From Candidatus Phyllobacterium onerii (GTDB lineage: Bacteria > Pseudomonadota > Alphaproteobacteria > Rhizobiales > Rhizobiaceae), in contig NZ_JAQMHX010000001.1 in assembly GCF_028331445.1 (NCBI RefSeq), forward strand, positions 930,001-994,000: a stretch of 64,000 nucleotides of DNA. Reading direction: 5' to 3'. How positions within the stretch are numbered: position 1 is the stretch's first letter; each line of letters begins with the position of its first letter. Under the pieces are notes generated by a model that was not told the origin of the DNA, made no database searches, and worked only from the letters and a program-made list of their open reading frames with translations. The position numbers and the translations under genes were made by a program. This document shows, piece by piece, positions 8,581-17,526 of the stretch.

Positions 8581-9771
8581 TCAATCGGCGGTAGAAATTT
8601 GGTTGTTTGCGGTTGCGTCTGGCCACTCCACGGCGCGTATCTTCTTGTTCTCGAATTTGAGGCAGAGCTCGCCATTGATGAGCTGCAGCGCCTTCTCGCC
8701 AAACACCTCGCGCCGCCAGCCCTGCAGCGCCGGAATGTCATCCGCATCGCCTTCCGCCGCGATCCTGTCGATCTCGTCAGTGGTCGCGACGACCTTTGCG
8801 GCAACACCGTGCTCCTCGGTAACGAGCCGCAACAGCACCTTCAAAAGCTCGGCCGCAGCACCTGCGCCTTCTGGCGACTGCACCGATTTTGGCAGGCGCG
8901 GCATGTCTTCCTTCGGCAGATCGAGCGCTAGATTGACGGCATTGAGCAGGCCCGTTGCCATGCTGGAGCGCTCCCAACCCTTTGGAATCGTTCGCAAACG
9001 CGACATCGCTTCCGCATCGCGCGGCTGCTGCTGGGCGATTTCGTAGATGGCGTCGTCCTTGATGACACGGCCGCGTGGCACATTGCGTTCGCGCGCTTCC
9101 CGTTCGCGCCAGGCGGCGACGCTGCGCAGGACAGCGAGTTCCACGGGCTTGCGCAGGCGCATCTTCAACCGCTTCCAGGCATCATCCGGATGCATGTCGT
9201 AGGTTTCGCGCGCCGTGAGGATCTTCATCTCATCTAGAACCCACTCGGTGCGGCCTTCTTCTTCGAGACTGCTCTTCAGATGCAGATAAATGTCGCGCAG
9301 ATGGGTGACATCGGCCAGCGCATAGTCCAGCTGCTTTTCCGATAGTGGCCGCCTGCGCCAGTCGGTGAATCGCGACGATTTATCGATCTGCGCTCCAACG
9401 ATCCGTTGCACCAACTGGTCGTAAGCGATTGCATCGCCGAAGCCGCAGACCATCGCCGCGACCTGTGTGTCGAACACCGGATGCGGGATCAGATTGCCGA
9501 GGTGAAAGATGATTTCGATGTCCTGGCGCGCGGCATGGAACACCTTGACGATTTTTTCGTCGGCCATCAGCTTGAAAAACGCAGCAAGATCAAGGCCCGG
9601 CGCCAAGGCATCGACGATCGCCGTGTAGTCAGGCGACGCGAGCTGTATGACGCAAAGCTCCGGCCAGAACGTGGTCTCCCGGATAAATTCCGTATCGACT
9701 GTCACGAAATCGGATTGGGTGAGGGCGGCAACAGCCTGTTCAAGCTGATCGGTGGTTGTAATCATGGTCAT
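8581..9771 (-). CDS. rnd: Ribonuclease D
   Basis: The product is a 3'-to-5' exoribonuclease that matures tRNA and other small RNA 3' ends in the cytoplasm. The DEDD-type exonuclease domain (first about 170 residues) has all motifs: DTEFIRE (Exo I), FHAARQDIEI (Exo II) and YALADVTHLRD (Exo III). An HRDC nucleic-acid-binding domain follows (RSVAAWREREARERNVPRGR). The start is taken at the ATG at 9771 (396 aa); an in-frame ATG at 9765 is equally possible and upstream in-frame codons lack family similarity. It is divergent from aspS with about 150 bases between the starts. Confidence 0.93.
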   Translation of the reverse strand: MTMITTTDQLEQAVAALTQSDFVTVDTEFIRETTFWPELCVIQLASPDYTAIVDALAPGLDLAAFFKLMADEKIVKVFHAARQDIEIIFHLGNLIPHPVFDTQVAAMVCGFGDAIAYDQLVQRIVGAQIDKSSRFTDWRRRPLSEKQLDYALADVTHLRDIYLHLKSSLEEEGRTEWVLDEMKILTARETYDMHPDDAWKRLKMRLRKPVELAVLRSVAAWREREARERNVPRGRVIKDDAIYEIAQQQPRDAEAMSRLRTIPKGWERSSMATGLLNAVNLALDLPKEDMPRLPKSVQSPEGAGAAAELLKVLLRLVTEEHGVAAKVVATTDEIDRIAAEGDADDIPALQGWRREVFGEKALQLINGELCLKFENKKIRAVEWPDATANNQISTAD

Positions 9772-9919
9772 GAAATTTCTATAGCGAATGGATATGCGTT
9801 TGTCTCCGTCCCAATCCTGATCTTGACAAATCACCCTCAAAATGCGCTTGTCCGCGCAAATTCCTGGACCGCTTGCGGGGCTTTCCACGCATGTCCATCC
9901 CAATATCAGAGGCACTATC

Positions 9920-11710
9920 ATGCACCGTTACCGCAGCCATACCTGCGCCGCCTTGCGTAAATCGGACGTAGGTTCAACTGTTCGTCTTTCCGGCTGGGTT
10001 CACCGCGTCCGCGACCATGGCGGCATTCTCTTCATCGATATCCGTGATCATTATGGCTTGACGCAGATTGTCGCCAACCCGGATTCGCCAGCCTTCAAAC
10101 TGGCAGAAACCGTGCGTGGTGAATGGGTTATCCGCGTTGACGGCGAGGTCAAGGCTCGTACGGACGACACGATCAACCCCAATATGCCGACTGGCGAGAT
10201 CGAAGTCTTTGCCCGGGAAATCGAGGTGCTGTCTGCCGCAAAGGAACTGCCTTTGCCGGTGTTTGGCGAACTCGACTATCCGGAAGACATTCGCCTGAAA
10301 TATCGTTTCCTCGACCTGCGCCGCGATAGCTTGCACAAGAACATCATGTCGCGCACGAAGATCATCGCCGCCATGCGCCGACGCATGACCGATGTCGGTT
10401 TCACCGAGTTTTCAACGCCGATACTCACAGCGTCGTCCCCCGAAGGGGCGCGCGATTTCCTCGTGCCGAGCCGCATTCATCCCGGCAAATTCTACGCACT
10501 GCCGCAGGCGCCGCAGCAGTACAAGCAGCTGATCATGATGTCCGGGTTCGACCGCTACTTCCAGATCGCGCCGTGCTTCCGCGATGAAGATCCGCGCGCT
10601 GATCGTCTTCCAGGCGAGTTCTACCAGCTCGATATCGAGATGAGTTTCGTCGAGCAGAATGACGTGCTTTCGACCATGGAGCCCGTATTGCGCGGCGTTT
10701 TCGAGGAATTTGCCGACGGCAAGCCTGTTACACAGGAATTCCCGAGGATTACTTATGACGACGCCATGCGCCGATACGGTTCGGACAAGCCTGACTTACG
10801 CAACCCGATTGAAATGCAGGCGGTGACCGAGCATTTCGCCGGTTCAGGCTTCAAGGTGTTCGCCAACATGATCGCCAACGATCCGAAGGTCGAGGTCTGG
10901 GCTATCCCAGCCAAAACCGGTGGTTCGCGCGCTTTCTGCGACCGCATGAATTCCTGGGCGCAAAGCGAGGGTCAGCCGGGCCTCGGCTATATCTTCTGGC
11001 GCAAGGAAGGCGACAACCTTGAAGGGGCAGGACCTCTTGCCAAGAATATCGGTCCGGAACGCACCGAAGCGCTGCGCATACACCTCGGTCTCGATGACGG
11101 CGATGCGGCCTTCTTCGTTGCTGGCGATCCCAAGAAGTTTGTTTCGTTTGCGGGTAGCGCCCGCACACGCGCCGGCGAAGAACTGAACCTCGTCGACCGC
11201 GACCAGTTCAAGCTGTGCTGGATTATCGACTTCCCGTTCTTCGAGTGGCTTGAGGACGAGAAGAAGATCGATTTCGCTCACAACCCGTTCTCGATGCCGC
11301 AAGGTGGAATGGAAGCGCTGGAAAACCAGGATCCCCTGACGATCAAGGCGTTCCAGTACGACATGGTCTGCAATGGTTTCGAGATCGCCTCGGGCGGTAT
11401 CCGCAATCATTTGCCGGAAACCATGGTCAAGGCTTTCGAGGCTGTCGGCCATTCGCGAGAAGCGGTTGAGGAACGTTTTGGCGCTCTCTACCGTGCCTTC
11501 CAGTATGGCGCGCCTCCGCATGGCGGCATGGCGGCCGGTATCGATCGTATCGTTATGCTGCTCGTCGGCGCCAAGAACCTGCGCGAGATCACCATGTTCC
11601 CGATGAACCAGCAGGCACATGATCTCTTGATGAACGCCCCGTCGGACGTATCGCAGGCTCAGCTGCGTGATCTGAACATCCGGCTCAATCCGGTGAAGAA
11701 AGAGCTTTAA
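9920..11710 (+). CDS. aspS: Aspartyl-tRNA synthetase
   Basis: The 596-residue class II synthetase charges tRNA-Asp (or tRNA-Asp and tRNA-Asn if non-discriminating). The start at 9920 follows AGAGG; an in-frame ATG at 9842 would add 26 unrelated residues. The order is an N-terminal OB-fold anticodon-binding domain ([20 protein letters not shown]), class II motif 2 ([11 protein letters not shown]), a bacterial-type GAD insertion domain, and motif 3 ([15 protein letters not shown]). Length is typical of bacterial AspRS. A bidirectional terminator follows directly. Confidence 0.96.
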   Translation: MHRYRSHTCAALRKSDVGSTVRLSGWVHRVRDHGGILFIDIRDHYGLTQIVANPDSPAFKLAETVRGEWVIRVDGEVKARTDDTINPNMPTGEIEVFAREIEVLSAAKELPLPVFGELDYPEDIRLKYRFLDLRRDSLHKNIMSRTKIIAAMRRRMTDVGFTEFSTPILTASSPEGARDFLVPSRIHPGKFYALPQAPQQYKQLIMMSGFDRYFQIAPCFRDEDPRADRLPGEFYQLDIEMSFVEQNDVLSTMEPVLRGVFEEFADGKPVTQEFPRITYDDAMRRYGSDKPDLRNPIEMQAVTEHFAGSGFKVFANMIANDPKVEVWAIPAKTGGSRAFCDRMNSWAQSEGQPGLGYIFWRKEGDNLEGAGPLAKNIGPERTEALRIHLGLDDGDAAFFVAGDPKKFVSFAGSARTRAGEELNLVDRDQFKLCWIIDFPFFEWLEDEKKIDFAHNPFSMPQGGMEALENQDPLTIKAFQYDMVCNGFEIASGGIRNHLPETMVKAFEAVGHSREAVEERFGALYRAFQYGAPPHGGMAAGIDRIVMLLVGAKNLREITMFPMNQQAHDLLMNAPSDVSQAQLRDLNIRLNPVKKEL

Positions 11711-11741
11711 AAACCTCTTCTAACTGACTCCAGTGAAACAA

Positions 11742-11769
11742 AAAGCCCGGCGTTGCTGCCGGGCTTTTT
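11742..11769. terminator. Bidirectional rho-independent terminator between aspS and the convergent gene
   Basis: The stem AAAGCCCGGC/GCCGGGCTTT (11742-11751 with 11758-11767) has a six-base loop, an A-run before it and a T-run after it, so it can end both aspS and the convergent minus-strand gene. Confidence 0.85.
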
Positions 11770-11786
11770 CATTGGATCAGTTTCGG

Positions 11787-12986
11787 TCACTGGTTTGCGT
11801 TGACCGTGACGCCGAGGGTCTTGATCAACGATCTCGGATCGGCCATGCCGCCGGCAGCGATAATCGCAAAGGGCACCGGCTTTGCCGGAGCAGCCTTGAT
11901 CTCGAGTGTCTTCGGATCATCGAGATAGGTGTTGACCGCCGTCCCCAGCGCTTGGGCAAACTCGGCATTGCCGAGCTGGGCGGCGGCCATCGGCAAGATC
12001 ATCTTGGCCTGGCCGATCAGATCGCTGCGCTTGGCGTGCTGTTGCTCCGCTACGTAGTCGAGTGCCTTGTAGGTTACCGACGCATCATCAAACCGTATGG
12101 AGGCGCCAGTAAAGCTCAGCTGCTGCATCAGGCCCAGCATTGCCATGCCGTGCGCGTCATCGGGCTTGCCCTTCATGTCCTTTGTCGCTTCCTGCATGCC
12201 TTTGATAAAATCGAGCGTATAGCCAGAAATGTCGAGCTTGATGCCAAGCGTGCCAGCATTGTCGGCGATGAAATCCATTTTCTCGATGTTCAGACGCCCA
12301 TCCGATACGTTCCAGGTTCCCGCGGCATCGATCTTTCCAGAAATAGTCTCATAACCAAGAGCCTTCAGCGTGTTCTTGGTCTTTGGGTCTTGGACATCGG
12401 AAAGGTCCGCTTTGAAGCTCGCAACGTTGCTCGTGAACGCAACAGGCGACGTTTCAGTCAGCGGCGATACCGTAGCTGTCAATCCGTCGGCCACAAAGAC
12501 GTCCTTGCCTTTGGCGTTCACGGTCACATGCCTGACTTCGGCCTTCTCGTATTGAAGAATCTTGGCCAACGGTTCGGTCGCGCCTTCGGCCGGAAGCGAG
12601 ATGCCTTCCATCTTGATGCCCTCGACGCTGATCTTGCTGTCGGGCTCACCTTCCGGGCTGAAATTGATATCCGGCATTGTCATTGCGCCGATCTTGAATC
12701 CCCCGCCTGACACATCGGTGACATCGCTCAGCGTGATATCGCCGACTTTGAACGCATCCTTGATACCGGCGGTCGAAACTTTGGTGTCCTGAAGGATCAC
12801 AGTCGAGTCGTGCGTCTCGACATTGCTGTATTCCATTGTACCGCCTTGTTCGGCGTAAGCCGCCTTAAGCCGCGCGGCGACAGCGTTACCATCGACCGCA
12901 TAGGCCGAGCCGGCAAATACCACGACGAGAGCGGAGGTGGTGGCCAGGAGGCGCAGGCCAGATTTCACAGGATGGATTGGAGGCAT
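11787..12986 (-). CDS. Uncharacterised periplasmic protein
   Basis: The 399-residue protein starts at the ATG at 12986, behind AGGGA. It has a Sec signal peptide (GLRLLATTSALVVVFAGSAYA) and no later membrane span. The mature part is rich in short beta-like, repetitive segments (DAFKVGDITLSDVTDVSGGG and similar), mixing Asp/Gly/Thr/Val/Ser, with an amphipathic helical C-terminal third. I do not recognise a named domain; the pattern recalls DUF945/YdgA- or AsmA-like periplasmic proteins, but that is a guess. It is divergent from parC with about 195 bases between the starts and converges on aspS. Confidence 0.8.
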   Translation of the reverse strand: MPPIHPVKSGLRLLATTSALVVVFAGSAYAVDGNAVAARLKAAYAEQGGTMEYSNVETHDSTVILQDTKVSTAGIKDAFKVGDITLSDVTDVSGGGFKIGAMTMPDINFSPEGEPDSKISVEGIKMEGISLPAEGATEPLAKILQYEKAEVRHVTVNAKGKDVFVADGLTATVSPLTETSPVAFTSNVASFKADLSDVQDPKTKNTLKALGYETISGKIDAAGTWNVSDGRLNIEKMDFIADNAGTLGIKLDISGYTLDFIKGMQEATKDMKGKPDDAHGMAMLGLMQQLSFTGASIRFDDASVTYKALDYVAEQQHAKRSDLIGQAKMILPMAAAQLGNAEFAQALGTAVNTYLDDPKTLEIKAAPAKPVPFAIIAAGGMADPRSLIKTLGVTVNANQ

Positions 12987-13181
12987 GTTTTGATCCCTGT
13001 TGTTTTCAACTGTCAACGCATCAGGAGCGGTAAGACTGTGATGCAATTTGGGCGGTACAAAGTCAGATTTGAGGTGTGGACGCAAGCTCTCTGCAATTGA
13101 ACGTTGCAATCATCGCCACCAGCCTGTGATCTTGGCGAATCATTGCTTGCCCGCGATTCAGTGAGTTGATAGTCCATTGAC

Positions 13182-15461
13182 ATGGGAAAAAGCCTGATTC
13201 CGCCAGACAATGGCGATGATAATGTGGAACCGGTCGATCTGAAGGCGGCGCTGGAAGAGCGCTATCTTGCCTATGCTTTATCGACGATCATGCACCGCGC
13301 GCTGCCAGACGTGCGCGACGGGTTGAAGCCGGTTCACCGCCGCATCATGCATGCCATGCGCCTCTTGCGTCTTTCGCCCGATCAGTCCTATGCAAAATGC
13401 GCGCGTATTGTCGGCGAGGTTATGGGTAAATTCCATCCGCATGGCGACCAGTCGATCTATGACGCATTGGTGCGGCTGAGCCAGGATTTTGCCGTGCGTT
13501 ATCCAGTTGTCGACGGGCAGGGCAATTTCGGTAATATCGACGGCGATAATCCAGCGGCGATGCGTTACACCGAAGCGCGGATGACCGATGTCGCCATGCT
13601 GCTGCTCGAAGGCATCACTGAGGACGCAGTTGATTTCCGCCCTACTTATAATGAGGAAGACGAGGAACCGATCGTCCTTCCCGGCGCATTTCCCAATCTG
13701 CTCGCCAATGGCTCCTCGGGCATCGCAGTTGGCATGGCGACCTCGATCCCGCCGCATAATGTGTCGGAGCTCTGTGCGGCAGCGCTGCACCTGATCAAGC
13801 ATCCGGATGCGACGGTCGAAGAGCTGATGTCGCAGACCGAGGATGAGGACCCGCTAAAGACCAAAGTTCGCGGTCCGGATTTCCCGACCGGCGGCATTAT
13901 GGTCGAGACGCCAGAGGCAATTCTCGACGCCTACAAAACCGGCCGTGGCGGTTTTCGCCTGCGTGCACGCTGGCAGGTCGAGGATCAGGGGCGCGGCACC
14001 TGGAATATCGTCGTCACCGAAATTCCGTATCAGGTGCAGAAATCGCGGCTGATCGAGAAGATAGCCGAACTGCTGATCGCCAAGAAACTGCCGCTGCTGG
14101 ACGACGTGCGCGATGAGTCCACGGAAGACGTGCGCCTCGTACTGGAGCCCAAGAGCCGCAGCGTCAATCCCGAAATCCTCATGGAATCCCTGTTCAAGCT
14201 TACCGAGCTTGAAACGCGCTTTCCGTTGAACATGAATGTGCTTTCGAACGGCAAGGTACCGAACGTCCTGTCGCTGCGCGATGTGCTGAAGCAATGGCTG
14301 GAACACCGAAAGGACGTCCTCATAAGGCGTTCCCGCCATCGCCTTGGCGAGATCGAGCGCCGGCTGGAAATCCTTGGCGGCATGCTGATCGCCTACCTTA
14401 ATATCGATGAGGTCATTCGCATCATCCGCGAGGAAGATGAGCCGAAGCAGGAAATGATCCGCCGCTTCGAACTCACAGACAATCAAGCCGAAGCCATCCT
14501 CAACATGCGGTTGCGTTCATTGCGCAAGCTCGAGGAATTCGAGATACGCAAGGAATTCGACGGCCTGACAGGTGAAAAGAAGCAGATCGAGGAATTGCTG
14601 GGGTCCGACGCCAAGCAATGGCAGACCATTTCCTGGCAGATCGCCGAGATGCAGAAAAAGTACGGCGCGAATACGCCGCTTGGCAAACGCCGCACCACTT
14701 TCGCCGATGCACCGCAGCATGACCTGACCGACATGCACCACGCCATGATCGAGAAGGAGCCGGTAACGGTCGTCGTCTCCGAGAAAGGCTGGTTGCGCGC
14801 CATGAAGGGGCATCTGGCGGACTTCTCGACGCTGACCTTCAAGGAGGGCGACAAGCTCAAGCTCGCCTTCCACGCCGAGACCACCGACCGTATTCTCGTC
14901 CTGACGACCGGCGGCAAGTTCTATACGATCGGCGCGAACAGCCTGCCGGGTGGGCGGGGTCACGGTGAGCCGATCCGCATCATCGTCGACATGGAAAACG
15001 ACCAGGATATCGTGACCGCCTTCGTGCACAATCCGGAGCGAAAGCTGCTTCTGTCGTCACATGTGGGTAATGGCTTCCTCGTGCCCGAGGCCGAGGTGAT
15101 CGCCAATACGCGCAAGGGCAAGCAGGTGATGAACGTCAAGGCGCCCGATGAAGCACGTCATTGCATCCCGATCAGCGGCGACAGCGTTGCGATCGTCGGC
15201 GAAAACCGCAAGATGCTAGTGTTTCCCATGACCGAAATTCCAGAACTTGCACGCGGAAAGGGTGTCCGTCTGCAACGCTATAAGGATGGCGGTGTCGCTG
15301 ATATCCGCGTTTTCACGATGGATCAGGGGCTGACATGGCAGGACGCGTCTGGCCGCAGTTTCACTCGCGGCAAGCTCGAATTGCTGGAGTGGGCGGGCCC
15401 AAGAGCCACCGCCGGTCGTATGGTGCCAAAGGGTTTTCCACGCTCCGGCAAGTTTTCTTGA
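13182..15461 (+). CDS. parC: DNA topoisomerase IV subunit A
   Basis: The 759-residue protein with ParE forms the ATP-dependent type IIA topoisomerase that decatenates daughter chromosomes. The winged-helix/CAP region has [13 protein letters not shown], the quinolone-determining stretch [16 protein letters not shown], and the catalytic Tyr in MRYTEARM. The C-terminal part carries shortened beta-pinwheel blades ([21 protein letters not shown]), as expected for ParC and shorter than GyrA. In the GyrA alignment the residue after HPHGD is Gln where a Ser/Thr is common; this may be the natural state in this group. The start follows a weak site. Confidence 0.95.
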   Translation: MGKSLIPPDNGDDNVEPVDLKAALEERYLAYALSTIMHRALPDVRDGLKPVHRRIMHAMRLLRLSPDQSYAKCARIVGEVMGKFHPHGDQSIYDALVRLSQDFAVRYPVVDGQGNFGNIDGDNPAAMRYTEARMTDVAMLLLEGITEDAVDFRPTYNEEDEEPIVLPGAFPNLLANGSSGIAVGMATSIPPHNVSELCAAALHLIKHPDATVEELMSQTEDEDPLKTKVRGPDFPTGGIMVETPEAILDAYKTGRGGFRLRARWQVEDQGRGTWNIVVTEIPYQVQKSRLIEKIAELLIAKKLPLLDDVRDESTEDVRLVLEPKSRSVNPEILMESLFKLTELETRFPLNMNVLSNGKVPNVLSLRDVLKQWLEHRKDVLIRRSRHRLGEIERRLEILGGMLIAYLNIDEVIRIIREEDEPKQEMIRRFELTDNQAEAILNMRLRSLRKLEEFEIRKEFDGLTGEKKQIEELLGSDAKQWQTISWQIAEMQKKYGANTPLGKRRTTFADAPQHDLTDMHHAMIEKEPVTVVVSEKGWLRAMKGHLADFSTLTFKEGDKLKLAFHAETTDRILVLTTGGKFYTIGANSLPGGRGHGEPIRIIVDMENDQDIVTAFVHNPERKLLLSSHVGNGFLVPEAEVIANTRKGKQVMNVKAPDEARHCIPISGDSVAIVGENRKMLVFPMTEIPELARGKGVRLQRYKDGGVADIRVFTMDQGLTWQDASGRSFTRGKLELLEWAGPRATAGRMVPKGFPRSGKFS

Positions 15462-15488
15462 CGACTCGTTCAGTTTGTCAAAATGAAA

Positions 15489-15506
15489 CGAGAGTGATCA
15501 TTCTCG
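15489..15506. promoter_or_regulatory. Near-palindromic operator candidate upstream of the TetR/RND operon
   Basis: The 18-base sequence CGAGAGTGATCATTCTCG is palindromic except for one base pair. It lies 63 bases before the TetR start and shares the GAGA...TCTC half-site with the perfect palindrome at 15538-15555. Confidence 0.5.
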
Positions 15507-15537
15507 TATTGATCTTTCTTTGTCATCCGTGTAAATG

Positions 15538-15555
15538 AGAGAGAACGTTCTCTCT
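15538..15555. promoter_or_regulatory. Perfect 18-bp palindrome, probable TetR autoregulatory operator
   Basis: AGAGAGAACGTTCTCTCT is a perfect palindrome ending 13 bases before the TetR start codon. It follows a possible promoter (TTGATC at 15509 and TAAATG at 15532, spacing 17), so a bound repressor would cover the transcription start. Because a T-run follows, it could instead, or also, serve as the parC terminator. Confidence 0.6.
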
Positions 15556-15568
15556 TTTTTGGTGTTCC

Positions 15569-16291
15569 ATGGTTGATCAGGCCCTGCCAAAGCAGGCTGC
15601 AAACATTTCCGCGGATGCCGCGGACGACGAACCACGTTGTTTCGTCGCCAAGCTCTTCGGCAAGCGCGCGCGCAATCGCGAAGCGCAGGAAGAACGCATC
15701 CTCACCGCCGCGATGAATTGTTTCATACGCTCCGGTTTTCGTGGCGCGTCCATGAATGAGATTTGCTCGGAAGCCGGAATGAGCCCGGGTGCGCTCTACC
15801 GTTATTTTCCTTCAAAAGAAGCGATCATCGAGAAGATTGCCGCGACTCATCGCCAGCAAAGTTCGGAAATTCTCGCACGAATGTCGCAGTCAAATAATAT
15901 TGTCGACGCAATCACAAAGGTTGGCCTCGATCACGTGCGCAAGATGTCGCTGAATGATGAGGGTCCAGGCCCAAGCGATGCCAGCGCTCGTCTTTTCGTC
16001 GAGGTGCGCGCCGAATCCATGCGCAACGAAAGCGTTGCCGCCATCTGTGAACTTCACGAAGGACTGATGCGCGAAGAGCTGCTCGCAGTATTTTCTGCAG
16101 CGAAGGAACGCGGCGAGATCGATCCAGTCACCGATCTGGATCTCGCTGTGGCGTCACTGGCTGCCATGGGCGAGGGGATCATCATGCGTAATTTTCCTGC
16201 GCAAGGCGTACCGCTTGAGGCGCTGGAACCGGTGTTCCGCGCGCTCGCCGTCGGCTTGCTGCGACCGACAAAGCCTTTGGCAAACAAATGA
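15569..16291 (+). CDS. TetR-family regulator of the RND efflux operon
   Basis: The 240-residue protein has an N-terminal extension (about 30 residues) and then a canonical TetR DNA-binding domain: ERILTAAMNCFIRSGFRGASMNEI...AGMSPGALYRYFPSKEAI (about 46-90). The variable C-terminal domain would bind the inducing ligand. It is the first gene of a three-gene operon: its TGA overlaps the start of the membrane-fusion-protein gene (ATGA), and the RND gene follows in the same way. By analogy with AcrR and BepR it should repress itself and the pump; palindromes at 15489 and 15538 are the probable operators. Confidence 0.9.
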   Translation: MVDQALPKQAANISADAADDEPRCFVAKLFGKRARNREAQEERILTAAMNCFIRSGFRGASMNEICSEAGMSPGALYRYFPSKEAIIEKIAATHRQQSSEILARMSQSNNIVDAITKVGLDHVRKMSLNDEGPGPSDASARLFVEVRAESMRNESVAAICELHEGLMREELLAVFSAAKERGEIDPVTDLDLAVASLAAMGEGIIMRNFPAQGVPLEALEPVFRALAVGLLRPTKPLANK

Positions 16292-17526
16292 ATATTGCTC
16301 TCACCCCGGGTTTTCCAATGAGCCATAACAGAAAAAAAGTCCTGATTGCCCTGGCTCTTGCCCTGGGTCTCTCATCGTTCATGACGACCAGAGGATTTGC
16401 CGAAGACAAAACGGTGGCAGCAATCCACGAAGCCAAGCCGCCGGTCATCAATGTCATCCCTGCCGGCATCAATGAAATGGTCGCAACGCTCACCGTTACG
16501 GGGACGATTGTGCCTCGTCAGGAAGTGGCAGTCGGCACCGATGTCGCGGGTTTGCTTGTTCTGGAGCTCAATGCCGATCAGGGCGACGTGGTGAAAGAGG
16601 GCGATATCCTTGCGCGCCTGGATAAATCCTCGCTCGAAATTCAGCTGGCTCAGATCGAAGCGCAACGCGCCCAGGCCGACGCATCCATTGCCCAATCCGA
16701 GGCGCAGATCGTCGACGCGGAGATTGCTGTTCGCCAGGCGCAGGAAGCACTGGAGAGGGCGCGTGCCCTGTCGATGAAGGGCATCAACTCCAAAATGGAA
16801 CTGGACAACGCCACCAACGCGCACGACAGCGCCAATGCCCGTCTCAACACGGCCCGGCAGGCTCTGTCAGCCACCAAGTCGCAATTGCAGCTCGTTGCCG
16901 CGCAAAAGCGTGATGTCCTGTTGCGGCTGGAGAAGGCCGATGTGAGGGCACCCGCTAGCGGTGTGGTGTTGAGCCGCAATGCACTTCTCGGTGGTATCGT
17001 CTCCTTCAATGCCGGCCCGCTGTTCCGCATCGCCCGTGATCGCGATTTCGAACTGGCGGCCAATATTCCTGAAGTCGATCTGCCGCGCTTGAAAGAAAAC
17101 ATGCCGGTTTCCGTCCGCGTGTCCGGCTTGGACGACCCGGTTGCTGGCCGTGTCCGCCTCATATCGCCTGAGATCACCGCAAGCTCGCGTCTCGGTTCGG
17201 TCAAAATCGCGCTCGACAGGAATCCGTCGATCCGGCCCGGCAACTTTGCCCGCGCGGTAGTCGAGTTGACCCGTCGTGAAGGCGTCAACGTTCCGCTTTC
17301 CGCCGTGGTCTACCATGGCACTTCGGCGCTCGTGCAGGTGGTCAAGGATGGTGTCATCGAAAGCCGCAAGGTTGAGCTTGGCATTCGCAGTGATCGTGCT
17401 GTCGAGGTGCTGCAAGGCCTTGGCGAGGGCGAAGATGTCGTGGCGCGTGCCGGTACGTTCGTTGCCAATGGCGATCGTGTCACGCCTGTCCGGGTAACCG
17501 ACGAGGCGACAGGGGCCATCAAATGA
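16288..17526 (+). CDS. RND efflux periplasmic adaptor (membrane fusion protein)
   Basis: The protein has up to 412 residues, starting at the ATGA overlap at 16288; an internal ATG at 16318 (MSHNRKKVLIA) would give a cleaner signal peptide and is an alternative start. After the signal comes a barrel-sandwich/lipoyl half (ADQGDVVKEGDILARLD), a long alpha-hairpin coiled coil rich in Ala/Gln/Glu (about residues 115-210), the second lipoyl half (VRAPASGVVLSRNALLGGIV) and beta-barrel domains. It connects the inner-membrane RND pump to an outer-membrane channel. No outer-membrane factor gene is linked, so a TolC-like protein elsewhere is needed. Confidence 0.92.
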   Translation: MNIALTPGFPMSHNRKKVLIALALALGLSSFMTTRGFAEDKTVAAIHEAKPPVINVIPAGINEMVATLTVTGTIVPRQEVAVGTDVAGLLVLELNADQGDVVKEGDILARLDKSSLEIQLAQIEAQRAQADASIAQSEAQIVDAEIAVRQAQEALERARALSMKGINSKMELDNATNAHDSANARLNTARQALSATKSQLQLVAAQKRDVLLRLEKADVRAPASGVVLSRNALLGGIVSFNAGPLFRIARDRDFELAANIPEVDLPRLKENMPVSVRVSGLDDPVAGRVRLISPEITASSRLGSVKIALDRNPSIRPGNFARAVVELTRREGVNVPLSAVVYHGTSALVQVVKDGVIESRKVELGIRSDRAVEVLQGLGEGEDVVARAGTFVANGDRVTPVRVTDEATGAIK

